From NCBI GenBank assembly GCA_947459635.1, contig CANHEA010000001.1, forward strand, positions 1 through 64,000: DNA of 64,000 nucleotides, in the 5' to 3' direction. Position numbers and translations under genes: made by a program. Of the stretch, positions 1 through 8,743 are shown piece after piece; the first letter of the stretch is position 1; each line of letters begins with the position of its first letter. This DNA is from Flavobacteriaceae bacterium (lineage in GTDB: Bacteria > Bacteroidota > Bacteroidia > Flavobacteriales > Flavobacteriaceae). Under the pieces are notes generated by a model. It was not told the origin of the DNA, did no database searches, and saw nothing but the letters and a program-made list of their open reading frames with translations.

Positions 1-1119
1 ACCTGCAACTGCCACAATCTGCATGAGTTCTTTTGCCGATGGATTTTCTAGCATTGTTAGTGAAAATTTCACTAAAGGATGCAATGACGTCAATCCGCCG
101 ACGGTGCCTAATGCCAATGGAATTTCGATCCAAAAACTGAAAATTCCGTTTTCGATTTTGGCTGAGGAAAGACTTCGGTATTGTCCGTCTCTAGCGGCAT
201 AAGCGTGAATTCCGGCTTCTACAGCGCGAAAGTCGTTTCCTGTGGCAAGTACAACCGCGTCAATTCCGTTCATGATGCCTTTGTTATGCGTGACTGCGCG
301 AAATGGTTCCACTTGTGCAATTTGAATAGCGCGAACAAATTTTTCGGCAAACTCCTGTGGATTTTCGATTTTTTTCTCCGCTAATTCCTCGACTTTACAG
401 GAAACTTCAGCTCTGACAATGCAATTCGGAACGTAATTCGACAGGATGCTCATGACGATTTCGATGTTTTTTTCGGCATCGGAAAAGACGTCAAAGTGTA
501 GCGCTTCTTGCTTGAATGTTTTCGCAAACTGTTCTAAACAGGAATTGATAAAATTAGCGCCCATCGAATCTTGGGTGTCAAAAGTGGCGTGTAATTGGAA
601 ATAACCGGGTAATTTATCGGTTTGATTTCTGAGTTCAATGTTGAGAATGCCACCGCCACGGTGCCGCATATTTTTGGTGATGGCTTCGGTATTTGAAAAT
701 AATTGCGGTTTCACGTGAGCAAAGAACTGTTCTAGTTTTTTCGAATCGCCAGTATATATAAAGTGAACTTGACCAATTTTTTCGCTGTTGAGAACGGTGG
801 CTTTGAATCCGCCTCGCGTAGACCAGAATTTTGCCGATTTGGCAGCCGCAGCGACTACAGAACTTTCTTCGATGGCCATCGGAATCGTAACTTCTTTGCC
901 GTTGATGATAAAGTTTGGCGCAACTCCTAAAGGCAAATAGAAATTAGTAATCGTATTTTCTATGAAATCGTCATGTAGTTTTTGAACATTGGCGTCTGTG
1001 TTCCAATAATTTTTTAGCAATGTGATTGCCGCTGATGGTGTCGAAAAATAGCGGTTGGCAATCCAATTGATTTTTTCTTCTTTGGATAATTTAGAGAAAC
1101 CTGAAACGGCGTTATGCAT
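1..1119 (-). CDS. mvaA: HMG-CoA reductase, class II type (C-terminus cut by window edge)
   Basis: Reduces HMG-CoA to mevalonate for isoprenoid synthesis. The frame is open from the ATG at 1119 to base 1, giving 373 residues of a family usually around 430, so the C-terminus lies outside the window. Visible motifs are an E-E-S-S-V-V-A-A stretch near residue 85 (catalytic Glu region), a T-H-N-K-G-I-M-N-G-I block (catalytic Lys) and G-N-D-x-R-A-V-E-A-G (catalytic Asp). The C-terminal catalytic His is expected beyond the edge. The next ATG upstream is out of frame, so 1119 is the best start. It is transcribed divergently from the DPP IV gene. Flavobacteria use this enzyme type biosynthetically although annotations often say 'degradative'. 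Family assignment is firm; the pathway role is inferred. Confidence 0.9.
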   Translation of the reverse strand, partial: MHNAVSGFSKLSKEEKINWIANRYFSTPSAAITLLKNYWNTDANVQKLHDDFIENTITNFYLPLGVAPNFIINGKEVTIPMAIEESSVVAAAAKSAKFWSTRGGFKATVLNSEKIGQVHFIYTGDSKKLEQFFAHVKPQLFSNTEAITKNMRHRGGGILNIELRNQTDKLPGYFQLHATFDTQDSMGANFINSCLEQFAKTFKQEALHFDVFSDAEKNIEIVMSILSNYVPNCIVRAEVSCKVEELAEKKIENPQEFAEKFVRAIQIAQVEPFRAVTHNKGIMNGIDAVVLATGNDFRAVEAGIHAYAARDGQYRSLSSAKIENGIFSFWIEIPLALGTVGGLTSLHPLVKFSLTMLENPSAKELMQIVAVAG

Positions 1120-1295
1120 ACATTGGTTATTTGGTTCTGTCGGTGGTAAAGATACAGTTTCATTAAATTATTTACTAGAAATTTATCGACTTTGACGGTG
1201 CTTGTTTGGGATGTTATTTTGCATTTAACAGAAAAAAATGCCGTTAATTGTAATTTTTTCACTAAAATTGACAGTTCTAATTTGCTAATTTATTT

Positions 1296-3467
1296 ATGAA
1301 ATCAAACCAACTTCTTGCCTTTTTCCTTTTCATCTGCGTTGCTGCAGTAGCACAACAAAAAATTACCGTTGAAGATATTTATAGTGGCGCATTCCGTGCC
1401 AAAGGAATGGATGAATTGCAATCCTTAAAGAATACCAATCAATACACAGTGCTCAACTTTGATCGTGCTTCTCGTACGATGCAAATCGATTTGTACGATT
1501 TTGCGACTTTAAACAAAGTAGCTACGTTGATTGATACCAAGAATCACAAGGAATTGGCAGATGGCATTGATAGTTACAGCTTTAGCGCTGATGAGAAGAT
1601 GATTTTGATTGCCGCAAATTCGAACCAAATTTTCCGCCATTCTTTTACGGCGGACTATTATTTATTTAACACGGTTTCGAAAGAATTGACAAAATTGTTT
1701 GATAGTCAAGTGCAAGAACCTTCATTTTCGCCAGATGGAAAAATGATTGCTTATGCTAAAGAAAACAATCTCTTTATTTATGATATTTCGGCAAAGAAAT
1801 CGACTGCCATTACTAACGACGGAAAGAAAAACGCTATCATTAACGGAATCACGGATTGGGTTTACGAAGAAGAATTTGCCTTTGTGAGAGCGTTTGATTG
1901 GAGTAAAGACAGCAAGAAAATTGCTTTTATACGATTTGATGAAAGTCAAGTGCCGGAATTTTCGATGTCGGTTTTCCACAAAGATTTATATCCAACCATA
2001 GAAACTTTCAAATATCCGAAGGCTGGAGAAAAAAATTCGGAGGTTTCGTTGCACATTTACGATGTAGCGACGGCTTCAAAAAAAGACGTCAACCTAAGTA
2101 ATTACTCGGATTTTTATATCGCGAGAATGAAATGGACGAATGATGCCAATGTATTATGCGCGCAAGTATTGAATCGCCACCAAGACAATCTGGATTTATT
2201 GTTTATTGACGGAACGACAGCGGCATCTAAAGTGGCATTGAATGAAAAAGACAAAGCGTATATTGATGTGACGGACAATCTCACCTTTTTGAAAGACAAT
2301 AGTTTTATTTGGACTAGTGAAAAGGACGGATTCAACCATATTTATCTGTATGACAACACGGGGAAATTGAAAAACCAAGTTACCAAGGGCAATTGGGAAG
2401 TGACGAACTATTATGGTTTTGATGAGAAAAACAAAACGATTTATTATCAATCGGTAGAAAATGGGTCAATCAATCGAGATGTATATCGCATCCAATTAGA
2501 CGGAAAGAACAAAGTGCGATTGACTTCACAAACGGGAACGAATGCGGCTACTTTTAGTCCAAATTTTCAGTTCTTCATCAACAGTTATTCGAGTGCGACG
2601 CAAGCGACCATTTATTCTTTGAACGAATCGAAATCTGGTAAAGTGGTGAAAGTTATTGAAAACAATGAAGCTTTGATGACTAAATTGAAAGGATATAATT
2701 TGCCTTCCAAGGAGTTTTTTGTTTTGAAAACAGAAAAAGGACATAACCTGAATGCTTGGATGATCAAGCCGAAGGACTTTGACGCAACCAAAAAATATCC
2801 GGTTTTTATGTATCAGTATTCCGGTCCAGGTTCGCAGCAAGTGAACAATGATTGGAACGGTTACGACGATTATTGGTTTATGATGTTAACGCAACAAGGT
2901 TATATTGTGGCTTGCGTTGATGGAAGAGGAACGGGTTTTAAAGGCGCCGAATTTAAAAAATGTACGCAGAAAGATTTAGGGAAGTTCGAGGTAGAAGATC
3001 AAATAGATGCTGCGAAAGTATTCGGAAGTTATGCTTATGTTGACAAGGCTAGAATTGGAATCTTCGGTTGGAGTTATGGTGGATTTATGTCATCAAATTG
3101 TTTGTTTAAAGGCAATGATTTTTTCAAAATGGCGATAGCGGTGGCGCCAGTTACGAATTGGCGTTTTTATGATAGTATTTATACCGAAAGATATTTGCAA
3201 ACGCCACAAGAAAATGCGAGTGGCTATGATTTGAATTCACCGATTAATTATGTTGATAAATTGAAAGGGAAATTCCTTTTGATTCACGGATCTGCCGATG
3301 ACAATGTGCATGTGCAAAATTCGATGCAAATGATAGAAGCCTTAATTCAAGCTAATAAGCAATTCGATTCACAGATTTATCCAGACAAAAATCACGGAAT
3401 TTATGGTGGAAAAACGCGGATTCAGTTGTATAACAAAATGACGAATTTCATTAAAGATAATTTATAA
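1296..3467 (+). CDS. Dipeptidyl peptidase IV-like S9 serine peptidase
   Basis: A secreted or periplasmic peptidase of 723 residues that probably removes N-terminal dipeptides from peptides. A signal peptide (residues 1 to about 19, ending A-V-A-Q) is followed by a DPP IV beta-propeller and an alpha/beta-hydrolase domain. The triad is Ser593 (G-W-S-Y-G-G), Asp668 (H-G-S-A-D-D-N-V) and His700 (D-K-N-H-G). The paired glutamates that bind the substrate amino terminus in DPP IV are present at 191-193 (V-Y-E-E-E-F), and Y-Q-Y-S-G-P-G supplies the oxyanion tyrosine. The first of three tandem POT transporters starts 25 bp downstream, which suggests released dipeptides are imported directly. The exact substrate preference (post-proline or otherwise) cannot be read from sequence. 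Confidence 0.93.
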   Translation: MKSNQLLAFFLFICVAAVAQQKITVEDIYSGAFRAKGMDELQSLKNTNQYTVLNFDRASRTMQIDLYDFATLNKVATLIDTKNHKELADGIDSYSFSADEKMILIAANSNQIFRHSFTADYYLFNTVSKELTKLFDSQVQEPSFSPDGKMIAYAKENNLFIYDISAKKSTAITNDGKKNAIINGITDWVYEEEFAFVRAFDWSKDSKKIAFIRFDESQVPEFSMSVFHKDLYPTIETFKYPKAGEKNSEVSLHIYDVATASKKDVNLSNYSDFYIARMKWTNDANVLCAQVLNRHQDNLDLLFIDGTTAASKVALNEKDKAYIDVTDNLTFLKDNSFIWTSEKDGFNHIYLYDNTGKLKNQVTKGNWEVTNYYGFDEKNKTIYYQSVENGSINRDVYRIQLDGKNKVRLTSQTGTNAATFSPNFQFFINSYSSATQATIYSLNESKSGKVVKVIENNEALMTKLKGYNLPSKEFFVLKTEKGHNLNAWMIKPKDFDATKKYPVFMYQYSGPGSQQVNNDWNGYDDYWFMMLTQQGYIVACVDGRGTGFKGAEFKKCTQKDLGKFEVEDQIDAAKVFGSYAYVDKARIGIFGWSYGGFMSSNCLFKGNDFFKMAIAVAPVTNWRFYDSIYTERYLQTPQENASGYDLNSPINYVDKLKGKFLLIHGSADDNVHVQNSMQMIEALIQANKQFDSQIYPDKNHGIYGGKTRIQLYNKMTNFIKDNL

Positions 3468-3492
3468 AACCAAAACTAAAACTCTAAATACA

Positions 3493-5040
3493 ATGACAGA
3501 AACTCAAGTAAAAACAGGACATCCAAAGGGACTCTATTTCTTATTCTTTACAGAAATGTGGGAACGATTTAGTTATTATGGAATGAGAGCGATTTTCATT
3601 CTTTTTATGACTGACAAAATAGTAGGATTAGCTATGAATGATGCTGATGCGTCACAAATCTATGGAAGTTACACCGGATTGGTCTATTTGACACCGCTGT
3701 TAGGAGGCTATTTATGTGATAAGTATTTAGGAAATAGAAGAAGTATTATCATCGGCGGATTGTTGATGGCTTTGGGCCAGTTTTGTATGTTCTTAAGCGC
3801 TTCCGCAGGAGCTGACGGTGGAATTTCTATTATGTGGGCTGGACTTACAGCCATTATTATTGGAAACGGTTTTTTTAAGCCAAATATTTCCACCATGGTG
3901 GGGCAATTGTACCCAGCGAATGACAGAAGAATTGATAGCGCTTTTACCATCTTTTATATGGGAATTAACTTAGGGGCCTTTTTCTCTCCTTTAGTTTGTG
4001 GCTCGATGGATTTCAAATGGGGATTCTTGGCGGCATGTGTTGGAATGTTATTAGGTTTAGTAACTTTTATTATGTACCAAAAGAAATATTTGATTTCTGA
4101 GGAAGGAAAAGAAATCGGTTTGATGGTGAAAAAATTGGATGCAAAAAGCATTGGAACTATTGTAGGATCTATTGCTATTATATTCTTTATGTTGAATTTC
4201 AAGCAAATGTTCAAAAGTGATGTTGATATCATTAGCTACTTCATTTATGGCGCTATGATCTTGATGCCGGTGATTATTTTTAGTGATAAGAGCTTGACAA
4301 AAATTGAGATTCAAAGGATTTCCGTTATTTTCATTTTGGTGTTTTTCGTAATTTTCTTCTGGGGCGCTTTTGAGCAAGCGGGAGCATCATTAACTTTATT
4401 TGCCGAAAGACAAACAGAAAGAACAATTTTTGGTTGGGAAATGCCAGCTTCTTATTTTCAATCTGTAAATCCGCTAGCTGTTATTGCATTAGCGCCTATA
4501 TTTACAATCATCTGGGGATTCTTATACATCAGAAAATTAGAACCATCATCACCTAAGAAAATGGCGATTGGTTTGGCATTGGTTGCTTTAGGATATGTTG
4601 TAATTGCGATTGCTGTAAAAGGACTTGGTGTTGAAGATAAAGTATCGATGTGGTGGCTAATTGCGTTGTACATAATTCACACTATGGGTGAGTTATGTTT
4701 GTCTCCAATCGGATTGTCGATGGTTTCTAAATTAGCGCCTTTACGTTTATCCTCTTTGATGATGGGAACTTGGTTCTTAGGAAATGCTGCTGCTAATAAG
4801 TTTGCAGGAACGTTAAGCGCCTTGATTCCACCTACAGCAGGTGCGGATGTTGCGGCAGGCCCGTTAGTTTATCCAACATTTTTAGGATTTGAAATTACAA
4901 ACTTATATGAATTTTTTATGTTGTTTATTATCATGACTGGTACAGCGGCAGCAATATTGTTTGTTTTGAGTTCATGGTTACAAAAAATGATGCACAACGA
5001 TCACGTGGAAGGAATTGATTTGTCTGTAGAAAATAGATAA
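3493..5040 (+). CDS. POT/PTR family proton-dependent peptide transporter 1
   Basis: Inner-membrane proton-coupled di/tripeptide symporter of 515 residues, 12-14 membrane helices. The POT signature in helix 1 is intact (E-M-W-E-R-F-S-Y-Y-G-M-R, about residues 21-32), as are F-Y-M-G-I-N-L-G and the G-E-L-C-L-S-P-I-G segment near the C-terminal half. Helix 7 carries the conserved acidic residue and Gln (F-E-Q). It sits 25 bp after the DPP IV-like peptidase and 14 bp before the second transporter, so one transcript is likely. This copy is the most canonical of the three and is expected to be a working proton-coupled transporter. Confidence 0.94.
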   Translation: MTETQVKTGHPKGLYFLFFTEMWERFSYYGMRAIFILFMTDKIVGLAMNDADASQIYGSYTGLVYLTPLLGGYLCDKYLGNRRSIIIGGLLMALGQFCMFLSASAGADGGISIMWAGLTAIIIGNGFFKPNISTMVGQLYPANDRRIDSAFTIFYMGINLGAFFSPLVCGSMDFKWGFLAACVGMLLGLVTFIMYQKKYLISEEGKEIGLMVKKLDAKSIGTIVGSIAIIFFMLNFKQMFKSDVDIISYFIYGAMILMPVIIFSDKSLTKIEIQRISVIFILVFFVIFFWGAFEQAGASLTLFAERQTERTIFGWEMPASYFQSVNPLAVIALAPIFTIIWGFLYIRKLEPSSPKKMAIGLALVALGYVVIAIAVKGLGVEDKVSMWWLIALYIIHTMGELCLSPIGLSMVSKLAPLRLSSLMMGTWFLGNAAANKFAGTLSALIPPTAGADVAAGPLVYPTFLGFEITNLYEFFMLFIIMTGTAAAILFVLSSWLQKMMHNDHVEGIDLSVENR

Positions 5041-5054
5041 TAATCTTCCTGACT

Positions 5055-6713
5055 ATGTGGAATAAACATCCAAAGGCCTTACCTTATTTATTTTTATCCG
5101 AAATGTGGGAGCGTTTCGGATATTATTTAATGATTGGGATTTTTACGCTTTATCTCAAAGATGTAGAAGCGGGTTTTGCGATGACCGAAAAGGAAGCTGC
5201 TGATTTATATGGAACTTTCATTGCATTGGTATTTTTGACTCCATTTATAGGTGGATTGGTGGCTGATCGTTATTTGGGTTATCGCACATCTATTATTATC
5301 GGTGGATTGTTAATGGGCGTTGGTTACTTCATGATGGGTGTTCACAACATTACCATACTCTATATTGCAATGACTTTTGTAATTGTTGGAAACGGTTTTT
5401 TTAAACCGAACATTTCAACTTTACTGGGTAATTTCTACTCCAAAGAAGAATACAAAGACAAGAAAGACGAAGGCTACAATATTTTTTACATGGGAATCAA
5501 TATTGGCGCTTTTATCTGTAATTTCTTTGGTGCTGCACTGCAAATTCTCTTAGGTTGGCAATATGCTTTTATGGCAGCTGGTGTCGGGATGTTTGTAGGT
5601 GTTTTGGTTTTTATTCTTGGAACCAAACACTATGTCGGGTATGATCAGAAGAAAGGAACACAAGAAGGAGATATGCCTTTTTATAAAATTGTACTCTTTA
5701 TTTTGCTACCATCAGTAGTTTTTGGAATTATTGGTTGGATGCTAAAAGGGGTAACGTCTGAAGCAAATCCTGACAGTTATATTTTTGGATCAGACAGTAC
5801 TGACGCCTTTATTTTTGCCTGTATTCCAGTGATTTTCTTTTATGCAAGTTTGTATTTCAAAGCCAAACCCGACGATAAAAGACCTATTGGTGCTTTATTG
5901 TCGATTTTCGCTGTAGTGATTTTGTTTTGGGCAGTTTTCAAATTGAATGGCTCAGCCCTTAATACTTGGGCGGATCGTTATACGGATAGAGAAATTACTG
6001 GAACAACCAAAGCCGTTTTCAATGGTTTGAAATTATCGAAGGAAACCGAATACAAAAAAGACTCAGTAGAATTGTACGATGCTAGTTTTCGACTTCAAAA
6101 AGAAAATGGAGTTGTTAAAAAAGTAGTCGATTACCCTGTCTATTTCAGAAATGTTGCGAAAGATAAGTTGCCCGAAGAAAATTCGAAAGTGAGTTTATGG
6201 GCGACAAATTTAAGTCAATCTATCAATCCAGGTTGGGTGATTATTCTAACACCATTAGTAGTTGCCTTTTTCACTTTCTTGAGAGGACGAAAAAAAGAAC
6301 CGTCTACACCAACCAAAATCGCATTCGGATTATTAATCTCTGCGTTGTCTGTATTGGTGATGGTGGCAGCGGTAAAAATGGGAGGCAATGGCTCTGAAAA
6401 AGTAAGTGTGTGGTGGCTCGTTGCCAATTACGGAATTATAACTATTGGAGAACTATTTCTGAGTCCAATGGGATTGTCTGTGGTTTCGAAATTGAGCCCA
6501 ACCAATATTACCTCTTTGATGATGGGAGGTTGGTTCTTATCGACTTCCATCGGAAATAAACTAAGCGGTGTATTGGCTAGTTTGTGGGATACTTACGAAG
6601 ACAAAACCGATTTCTTTTGGATCAACTTTTCCCTATTAATATTTGCAACGTCGTTGATGTTTATTTTACTCAAGCAACTCAATAAAGTCATGCAAGAAAA
6701 AGGAATCAAATAA
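5055..6713 (+). CDS. POT/PTR family transporter 2, divergent
   Basis: Second tandem POT transporter, 552 residues. It is longer than its neighbours because of an extra hydrophilic stretch of roughly 65 residues after helix 7 (about residues 320-385). Helix 1 keeps E-M-W-E-R-F-G-Y-Y but continues L-M-I instead of G-M-R. Helix 7 reads F-K-L-N-G where the two paralogues read F-E-Q, so the conserved acidic residue and Gln are replaced by Lys and Leu. The general fold motifs (F-Y-M-G-I-N-I-G, G-E-L-F-L-S-P-M-G) remain. Spacing to the flanking transporters is 14 and 8 bp. It may have a different substrate or coupling mechanism; that is inference from substituted residues only. Confidence 0.92.
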   Translation: MWNKHPKALPYLFLSEMWERFGYYLMIGIFTLYLKDVEAGFAMTEKEAADLYGTFIALVFLTPFIGGLVADRYLGYRTSIIIGGLLMGVGYFMMGVHNITILYIAMTFVIVGNGFFKPNISTLLGNFYSKEEYKDKKDEGYNIFYMGINIGAFICNFFGAALQILLGWQYAFMAAGVGMFVGVLVFILGTKHYVGYDQKKGTQEGDMPFYKIVLFILLPSVVFGIIGWMLKGVTSEANPDSYIFGSDSTDAFIFACIPVIFFYASLYFKAKPDDKRPIGALLSIFAVVILFWAVFKLNGSALNTWADRYTDREITGTTKAVFNGLKLSKETEYKKDSVELYDASFRLQKENGVVKKVVDYPVYFRNVAKDKLPEENSKVSLWATNLSQSINPGWVIILTPLVVAFFTFLRGRKKEPSTPTKIAFGLLISALSVLVMVAAVKMGGNGSEKVSVWWLVANYGIITIGELFLSPMGLSVVSKLSPTNITSLMMGGWFLSTSIGNKLSGVLASLWDTYEDKTDFFWINFSLLIFATSLMFILLKQLNKVMQEKGIK

Positions 6714-6721
6714 AACTTACT

Positions 6722-8221
6722 ATGGAACAAAATCTAACATTAGATCAGATTCAAAATTTTGAAGGTAAATATCCTAAACAACTTTGGTATTTATTCTTAG
6801 TAGAGATGTGGGAACGTTTTTGTTTCTATGGAATGCGTGGTGTTTTGACCATTTTTATGGCGGATCAGGTTTTGGGATTATCGCTGTCTGACAAAGAAGC
6901 AAATCTAAAGTATGGCGCCATTCAAGCATTTGTTTATGCCTTTACCTTTATTGGAGGAATTTTCGCCGATAAGATTTTGGGTTTCAAAAAGTCGCTTGTC
7001 TTTGGTGGAATTGTCATGATAGCGGGAAACCTCTTAATTGCTTTTTCTCCGCAAGAGATGTTTTATTTGGGAATCACTTTATCTATCATAGGAACAGGTT
7101 TCTTTAAGCCGAATATTTCATCTATGGTTGGTGAATTATATAAAGAAGGCGACAGTAGAAGAGATGCCGGTTTTGGCTTGTTTTATTCTGGAATCAATAT
7201 CGGGGCTTTATTAGGAGGCGCTGTCTGCGTTTATTTTGGAACTAGCAAGGATTATGGTTGGAGCTATTCGTTCTTATCCGCTGCCGTTGTAATGCTAATT
7301 GGATTGGTAACTTTTATGTTGACCAAAAAATCTTTAGGTCCAATCGGTGACTCTCCTTTGTTGGAACTGCCTAAATCCAAAAGAACTACGAAAGAGATTG
7401 CGGTTTATATTGGTTCTATCATCAGTATTCCACTTATTTTCATGATGATCAAAAATACCGATTACACCGATTATTTTATGTACACTATTGGACCTTTGTC
7501 CATTTTCTATTTCTTATATGAAACTTATAAGGAGAAGGAACTTAAGTCGCAGAAGAAATTGATTGCGGCGTTTATTTTCATTATCTTTTCCATTATTTTT
7601 TGGGCATTTTTCGAACAAAGTGGAGGTTCATTGGCGCTTTTTGCCCAAAACAACTTACATCAAAATTTGTTGTTCTTCGAAATCAATCCAAATATTGTAA
7701 ATAATACGTCCAATTCTTTATTTGTAATCATTTTTAGTCCAATTCTAGGGTTGCTTTGGTTGGCAATGGCAAAAAGAAAATTAGAGCCCAATACAGTCAT
7801 TAAATTTGGACTAGGATTTTTGTTTCTAGCAGCAGCTTTTTATGTTTTTTATTACACGAAATTCTTTGCCGATGCTCAAGGTTTGACGTCATTGAATATA
7901 TTTACTTTGGCCTATTTAGTCATTACGTTTGGAGAACTTTGCTTATCACCAATCGGATTATCAATTATGACCAAATTGTCACCAAAAAGATTGTCAGGGA
8001 TGATGATGGGGATGTGGTTTTTGGCTAGTGCTTACGGTCAGTATGCAGCAGGTTTATTGGGTGCTGGAATGTCATCTCCAGACGAAAACGCTTCTTTAGT
8101 TACCAAGCTGCAAGGATACACAGATGGTTATTACCAGTTAGCAGTTTATGCCTTAATTTCGGGAGCAGTATTGATCATCTTCACACCATTAATCAAAAAA
8201 TTGATGCAAGAAGTAAAATAA
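6722..8221 (+). CDS. POT/PTR family proton-dependent peptide transporter 3
   Basis: Third tandem POT transporter, 499 residues. Helix 1 contains E-M-W-E-R-F-C-F-Y-G-M-R, a mild variant of the family signature with Phe for the second Tyr. Helix 7 retains F-E-Q, and the F-Y-S-G-I-N-I-G and G-E-L-C-L-S-P-I-G motifs are present. It starts 8 bp after transporter 2. Retention of three divergent copies argues for complementary peptide ranges. Alternative substrates handled by the wider POT/NPF superfamily cannot be excluded. Confidence 0.94.
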   Translation: MEQNLTLDQIQNFEGKYPKQLWYLFLVEMWERFCFYGMRGVLTIFMADQVLGLSLSDKEANLKYGAIQAFVYAFTFIGGIFADKILGFKKSLVFGGIVMIAGNLLIAFSPQEMFYLGITLSIIGTGFFKPNISSMVGELYKEGDSRRDAGFGLFYSGINIGALLGGAVCVYFGTSKDYGWSYSFLSAAVVMLIGLVTFMLTKKSLGPIGDSPLLELPKSKRTTKEIAVYIGSIISIPLIFMMIKNTDYTDYFMYTIGPLSIFYFLYETYKEKELKSQKKLIAAFIFIIFSIIFWAFFEQSGGSLALFAQNNLHQNLLFFEINPNIVNNTSNSLFVIIFSPILGLLWLAMAKRKLEPNTVIKFGLGFLFLAAAFYVFYYTKFFADAQGLTSLNIFTLAYLVITFGELCLSPIGLSIMTKLSPKRLSGMMMGMWFLASAYGQYAAGLLGAGMSSPDENASLVTKLQGYTDGYYQLAVYALISGAVLIIFTPLIKKLMQEVK

Positions 8222-8279
8222 TTTTAGTACTTTCGGCATTGTTTTTGTCAAATGAGAGAACCTTAAATAAAAAAATATT

Positions 8280-8741
8280 ATGAAAAAGATACTTATTGTA
8301 GCGCTACTAATTCTAGGTTCAGCAACTGTTGGAGCTCAAGAATTAAAGTGGGAAACCAACTTAGAACAGGCATCACAAATTGCTATGAAAACTAAGAAAC
8401 CATTATTGATGTTTTTTACTGGTAGTGACTGGTGCGGCTGGTGTATTCGTTTGCAAAACGAAGTATTGAAAAAGCCAGAGTTCGCTGCATGGGCAAAGGA
8501 AAATGTGGTTTTGTTAGAACTAGATTTCCCAAGAAGAAGTCCCCAATTGCCTGAAATTCAAAAGCAAAATATGGAGTTACAGCAAATCTTCGAAGTGAGA
8601 GGATATCCTACTGTTTGGTTTGCAAACCCGACAAAGAAAGACGGAAAGACTAATTTAGAGAAATTAGGAAGTACGGGCTATGTTGCTGGAGGTCCGGAAA
8701 AATGGCTTGATGGAGCAAATCAAATTATTGCAAAAAAATAA
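8280..8741 (+). CDS. Periplasmic thioredoxin-family protein
   Basis: Secreted thioredoxin-fold protein of 153 residues. A signal peptide spans about residues 1-20 (ends V-G-A-Q). The active site is W-C-G-W-C with Cys52 and Cys55, and the cis-proline segment is G-Y-P-T. It resembles the DUF255/thioredoxin_7-like proteins common in Bacteroidota. It lies 58 bp after the third transporter and is followed by a strong terminator, so it could be the last gene of the peptide operon or separately expressed. A role in disulfide reduction or protein folding in the periplasm is inferred from fold and location; partners are unknown. Confidence 0.85.
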   Translation: MKKILIVALLILGSATVGAQELKWETNLEQASQIAMKTKKPLLMFFTGSDWCGWCIRLQNEVLKKPEFAAWAKENVVLLELDFPRRSPQLPEIQKQNMELQQIFEVRGYPTVWFANPTKKDGKTNLEKLGSTGYVAGGPEKWLDGANQIIAKK

Positions 8742-8743
8742 AA

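Noticed and set aside
1270-1290. Promoter for the DPP IV-like gene
   Set aside because: A CTAATTTG string just before the ATG is a partial match only and too close to the start codon to be convincing.
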